This document shows positions 6,041 through 8,138 of a DNA stretch of 8,138 nucleotides, piece after piece. Each line of letters begins with the position of its first letter. Positions within the stretch are counted from its first letter, which is position 1. The notes beneath the pieces were generated by a model that saw only the letters and a program-made list of their open reading frames with translations, made no database searches and was not told the origin of the DNA. Position numbers and translations under genes: made by a program. The DNA is from Roseovarius sp. Its GTDB lineage: Bacteria > Pseudomonadota > Alphaproteobacteria > Rhodobacterales > Rhodobacteraceae. Location of the stretch: contig JALQUE010000132.1 in the NCBI GenBank assembly GCA_023260815.1, forward strand, positions 1 to 8,138, written 5' to 3'.

Positions 6041-6790
6041 TCACACCGCCTGCCCCGTCCGCGCATTCTTATACGCGAATTGATGGATGATATCTGCGAC
6101 CGCCTTGGGGGCTTTTCTTGTGAACGTCTCGTTGATGCTCTCCACGCTGTCCTCAGCCGACATCGCCTGAATCCAGTTCTCTGGGCGTTTCAGGCAAACG
6201 AGCGGAATGCCCTCGTCAAACCAGTATTTCGCAGCCGCCACATCGATGAACCGTTGTCCAAAGGCAACTTTTGAAAAAGCGGGATAGGCTTCACCTGTCA
6301 TGAAGGTCGCCCCAGTGCCCAGTTGATCCACGATGATCGATGCGTCCTGCGCAAATGAAAAGCCGAATATGCGCCGACGGTTGACGATGTAATTGCCATC
6401 GCCCTTGATCAGGCCCTGAAGAAATCTGGACTTGAGATATCTCGGCTTCTGATAGATCGAGCCATGATATCCACCCACAGCCAACCCAAGTTTCGTCTCG
6501 TTCAGCGCGGCGATGCTGCGTCGGACATAGTCTGGCGGATAAATGATATCGTCGTCGATGGTGAATACCCAATCGTCCTTTGAAACCTCCGGAAAGAACT
6601 TGCCGGTGTCTTTCAGATCGCTCGTCGGAACGATGCCATGAACGTTGGGAAACTCTGCAACGATCTCGGGCACCGCCGACGCTTCGTTGAAGATGACATT
6701 CACTCGATCAACCTGGTGCGCGATACTTGTCAGCACGCGGTGCCAGTTTCTTTCCCTCGCGGGAAAAGTCGCCAAATTTGCAATAATCAT
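6041..6790 (-). CDS. GT2-like (GT-A fold) glycosyltransferase
   Basis: This is a 249-residue soluble protein with the layout of a short GT-A fold glycosyltransferase. The N-terminus, MIIANLATFPARERNWHRVL, has the first strand of the nucleotide-binding domain and resembles proteins that open with NLATFP and an Arg-rich turn. The metal and nucleotide-sugar binding DxD motif is clear as DWVFTIDDDIIYPPDYV (73-89; Asp79 to Asp81). GTGATFM (158-164) and the later YWFDEGIPLVCLKRPENWIQ segment match the acceptor-side part seen in related enzymes. There are no membrane segments. It is expected to add one sugar to a membrane-linked glycan. The gene starts 30 bases after the exosortase stop, with GGA about 7 bases before the ATG, and is likely cotranscribed with it. 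Sampled G+C is 33 of 60, lower than the exosortase gene. Substrate is unknown. Confidence 0.82.
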   Translation of the reverse strand: MIIANLATFPARERNWHRVLTSIAHQVDRVNVIFNEASAVPEIVAEFPNVHGIVPTSDLKDTGKFFPEVSKDDWVFTIDDDIIYPPDYVRRSIAALNETKLGLAVGGYHGSIYQKPRYLKSRFLQGLIKGDGNYIVNRRRIFGFSFAQDASIIVDQLGTGATFMTGEAYPAFSKVAFGQRFIDVAAAKYWFDEGIPLVCLKRPENWIQAMSAEDSVESINETFTRKAPKAVADIIHQFAYKNARTGQAV

Positions 6791-6820
6791 TCGTTATTCC
6801 GACTCTAACATCGCCCCCCG

Positions 6821-8138
6821 TCACCCCCCCGGCACGAACCGGGGCAAAGGCTCCAGCAGGGATCGCATGCTGTCCACCAGCCGCGCCTCGGCGATTGCGA
6901 TGTCCTCTTTCGGGCCGATCGGGGTGATCAGGCGCACGATGGCGCTGTCGTCACGGCCGTTCACAAGGCGCCCCAGCATCAACTGCAGCTTGGCCTGATA
7001 CATCGATGCCGTCCTGACGCCGCGCTGATCGTACCAGTAATAGACCAGCATCCGGTCCACGCCCTTCTGGATGATCGCCCGGTTCAGCGTAAACGTCTCT
7101 CCCGCAAGGTTCGCGGCCTCGATCTGATCCAGCTTGGCGATCTCCCAGCCCGCGCCCGGAAGGCAGACTTCGGGGGAATGCACGCCGCCACCGGACTGGT
7201 CCTTGTACCAGGCCATGAACACATCCACCGGCGCTGCGCGCCCCTCGCCCATCAGAGACACCGACAGGTAATCGTCGGCCGCCAGAATGCGCTCGACCTG
7301 TTGCTCAAGTGGCTGGTGTGGGCCTGCGCGCCAGTCGCCGACCTCGGCAGGGAACAGAAGGAAAGGCTCGCGGTTGATCTGCGCGGCCTCGCGCTGCGGA
7401 ATGGCCTGCCAACTCGCCGCCAGCCCACCCACCAGAAGCGCGGCAAAGATCATCGCCACCGACGGCTGCACAAGCCCGATGCGCTTGGCCTGCGTGCCCA
7501 AGCCTTCGGTGTCCAGATCCAGCGCCTCGATCAGGCCGATTCGGTCGCGGCGCAGCTTGACCAGCACCCAGGCAAAGGCAAAGAGGATCAGCACGCAGGA
7601 AATAAAGATCACCCAGCCTTCGAAGAAATGGGTAAAGCCGTCCACCCACTCCAGCCCGTAATTGTTCACGATATAGCCCGCAATCGCGATCCGGACCGAG
7701 TTCATGAACACCGTGATCGGCGCCGCCGAAATCAGCAGCAGCGTCTTGTGCCACATCGGCCCCTGATAGAGCACCGCGAAGATGTAGGAAAAGCTGAGGA
7801 TCGGGAACAGATACCGCAGCCCCGAACAGGCCTCGGCCACCTGCAGCTTGAACACCCCCAAATCGATGATGTTGCCTTCCAGATAGACCGGCACCCGCAG
7901 CATCTGCAGGAAATACACCCCCAGTTCCGAGGAAATCCCCTGCAGATAGGTCGACAACCCGTAATAGAGCGCCCCCGGCAACGGCAGCATGAAGACCAGA
8001 TGCACCACAGGCGGCCAGAAATGCTTGCCCGTGTTCCAGCCGAAACTGATCAGCAGCACCGCGCCCACCCACAGGATCAGCGCATAAGCCACGATGTCCC
8101 GGATCTCGATCATCTTGCCGGCAGCCCCCATCAGCACC
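6821..8138 (-). CDS. xrtD: Exosortase/EpsI fusion, XrtD type (VPLPA-CTERM sorting), N-terminus outside window
   Basis: The frame stays open to the right edge, so the N-terminus is missing; the GTG at 8135-8137 is probably internal. The visible 438 residues hold several membrane segments (about 14-36, 41-65, 110-126, 132-158, 173-195 and 225-243). The exosortase active-site set is present: Cys104 in EACSGLRYLFP, Arg149 in NSVRIAIAG and His170 in HFFEGW. Exosortases are inner-membrane transpeptidase-like enzymes that cut and sort proteins with PEP-CTERM type tails. After residue about 245 comes an EpsI-type domain: DYLSVSL (289-295), VFMAWYKDQSGGGVHSPEVC (306-325), LPGAGWEI and YYWYDQRG (366-373). 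Exosortase plus EpsI in one chain is the layout of XrtD, the VPLPA-CTERM enzyme common in Rhodobacterales. No VPLPA-CTERM substrate is seen here. The gene leads a minus-strand set with two glycan enzymes. Confidence 0.88.
   Translation of the reverse strand, partial: VLMGAAGKMIEIRDIVAYALILWVGAVLLISFGWNTGKHFWPPVVHLVFMLPLPGALYYGLSTYLQGISSELGVYFLQMLRVPVYLEGNIIDLGVFKLQVAEACSGLRYLFPILSFSYIFAVLYQGPMWHKTLLLISAAPITVFMNSVRIAIAGYIVNNYGLEWVDGFTHFFEGWVIFISCVLILFAFAWVLVKLRRDRIGLIEALDLDTEGLGTQAKRIGLVQPSVAMIFAALLVGGLAASWQAIPQREAAQINREPFLLFPAEVGDWRAGPHQPLEQQVERILAADDYLSVSLMGEGRAAPVDVFMAWYKDQSGGGVHSPEVCLPGAGWEIAKLDQIEAANLAGETFTLNRAIIQKGVDRMLVYYWYDQRGVRTASMYQAKLQLMLGRLVNGRDDSAIVRLITPIGPKEDIAIAEARLVDSMRSLLEPLPRFVPGG

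Noticed and set aside
7305..8072. 255-codon minus-strand frame within the exosortase gene
   Set aside because: It is Gly/Ala-rich and overlaps the exosortase reading frame, which has intact active-site residues; it is a shadow of high G+C.

Overview
The window is part of a cell-surface polysaccharide gene cluster from a GC-rich alphaproteobacterium. Rhodobacterales (the Roseobacter group) is the likely source. The best evidence is the gene at the right end: an exosortase fused to an EpsI-type domain, the layout of XrtD, the enzyme paired with VPLPA-CTERM sorting signals that is typical of that order. Species cannot be told from this sequence.

Left block (+ strand, 3-2320): three glycosyltransferase genes packed as one operon. 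The first is the C-terminal part of a GT4-family enzyme cut by the window edge. It overlaps a complete second GT4 enzyme by ATGA, and three bases later a WecG/TagA/CpsF (GT26) enzyme begins. All three are GC-rich with no gaps. A 10-bp stem hairpin lies in the end of the first gene.

Middle block (+ strand, 2321-5026): a looser region. A 484-bp gap holds a 75-codon candidate gene with a good ribosome binding site, then two hairpins, one terminator-like. Next come a 379-aa exostosin-like putative glycosyltransferase and a GT10 family (alpha-1,3-fucosyltransferase-like) enzyme whose base composition is clearly AT-richer than its neighbours. The start of the GT10 gene is best placed at GTG 4040, behind an AGGAG site.

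Right block (- strand, 8138-5037): read in order of transcription, the exosortase/EpsI fusion, a 249-aa GT2-like glycosyltransferase with a DDD motif, and a polysaccharide pyruvyltransferase family protein. The last of these runs tail-to-tail into the GT10 gene with only 10 bp between the stops.

Together the genes suggest assembly and decoration of a surface glycan. GT4, GT26, GT2-like and exostosin-like enzymes would add sugars, GT10 would add fucose or a related deoxyhexose, and the pyruvyltransferase would add an acidic ketal-pyruvate. The exosortase would sort proteins to the envelope, possibly linking them to this glycan. The low-GC centre between GC-rich flanks looks like a swapped-in, strain-variable decoration cassette. 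No polymerase, flippase, priming transferase, mobile element, tRNA, rRNA or CRISPR array is visible in the window.
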